Shown in pieces: positions 63,749-64,000 of a DNA stretch of 64,000 nt. The first letter of the stretch is position 1, and each line of letters begins with the position of its first letter. Source of the stretch: Pelobates cultripes (Eukaryota; Chordata; Amphibia; Anura; Pelobatidae). Location: NCBI GenBank assembly GCA_933207985.1, contig OW240916.1, positions 320,410,336 through 320,474,335 on the forward strand, given 5' to 3'. The position numbers and the translations under genes were made by a program. Below the pieces are notes generated by a model that was not told the origin of the DNA, made no database searches, and saw only the letters and a list, made by a program, of their open reading frames with translations.

Positions 63749-64000
63749 ATACAACTCTAACTCATACAGACGCAAACACTCCACAGTTGTAGACACTCTC
63801 AATTAACTATAAAGAACCAACTCCCTAAGATAACCCTCTTAAGCCCAACCAACCCTTAAACCAAGTGGACCCACCGTGCTGGGACGCCGTGCCGCGACAC
63901 ACCCCAACTGCCCACCCATGGACCCCCCCACCCCAGGGACAGTTTCCCCTCGACCCTCCCCCTATCCCCAGCACCACTATCTTGCCCCTGCACAGGACCA
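63749..64000 (+). other. Probable LINE 3' UTR, C-rich
   Basis: C-rich sequence (CCCACCCATGGACCCCCCCA and similar) follows the ORF2-like stop. No gene seen. It does not look like a CENPH first exon on either strand. Confidence 0.35.

Overview
The window is a piece of a vertebrate nuclear genome, most likely from a frog or toad. It holds intron-split genes with vertebrate protein sequences, a very high load of transposable elements, and many short elements bounded by TTAA followed by AGGGAC or AGGACC. Those ends resemble the T2/Kolobok-type MITEs known from Xenopus. I cannot name the species.

Three host genes lie on the minus strand. From right to left (their direction of transcription) they are CENPH (partial; coding exons 50179-60150, first exon not in the window), MRPS36/KGD4 (complete; 34043-44587, 4 coding exons) and CDK7 (complete; 12177-22631, 12 coding exons). 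The CENPH-MRPS36-CDK7 order and shared orientation match human 5q13. Every exon was joined by hand at GT/AG borders with consistent phase: CDK7 gives 351 codons, MRPS36 109, and the visible part of CENPH about 200. The proteins work in different places: the CDK-activating kinase/TFIIH, the mitochondrial 2-oxoglutarate dehydrogenase complex, and the inner kinetochore.

Layout: 1-700 unassigned; 701-6378 a young rearranged Ty3/gypsy element with the Gmr1-type order (integrase before reverse transcriptase), three LTRs and one 5-bp target duplication; 6.4-11.6 kb further retroelement debris, including a LINE ORF1 remnant and an LTR element carrying a coding minisatellite; 12-22.8 kb CDK7 and its promoter; 23.1-30.8 kb two minisatellites, one a ~68-bp satellite split by a solo LTR; 31-34 kb repeats; 34-44.6 kb MRPS36 with an ORF1-only LINE, LTRs and MITEs in its introns; 43.85-47.6 kb two GC-rich minisatellites pressed against the MRPS36 promoter; 47.6-50.2 kb palindrome and Tc1 remnants; 50.2-60.2 kb CENPH with foldback elements and LTRs in its introns; 60.5-63.6 kb microsatellite, LTR fragment and 28/26-bp arrays running into a 100-N gap (63585-63684); 63.7-64 kb the tail of a LINE ORF2.

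The most unusual structures are the composite Gmr1-like element, two long-arm foldback elements with a degenerate hammerhead-ribozyme-like hairpin in or beside them, satellite arrays that appear to have grown out of a dispersed transposable element, and the near absence of ordinary DNA between the MRPS36 start codon and a 3-kb minisatellite. No CRISPR, rRNA or tRNA genes were seen. Family names for repeats rest on recalled characteristics and were not checked against a database.
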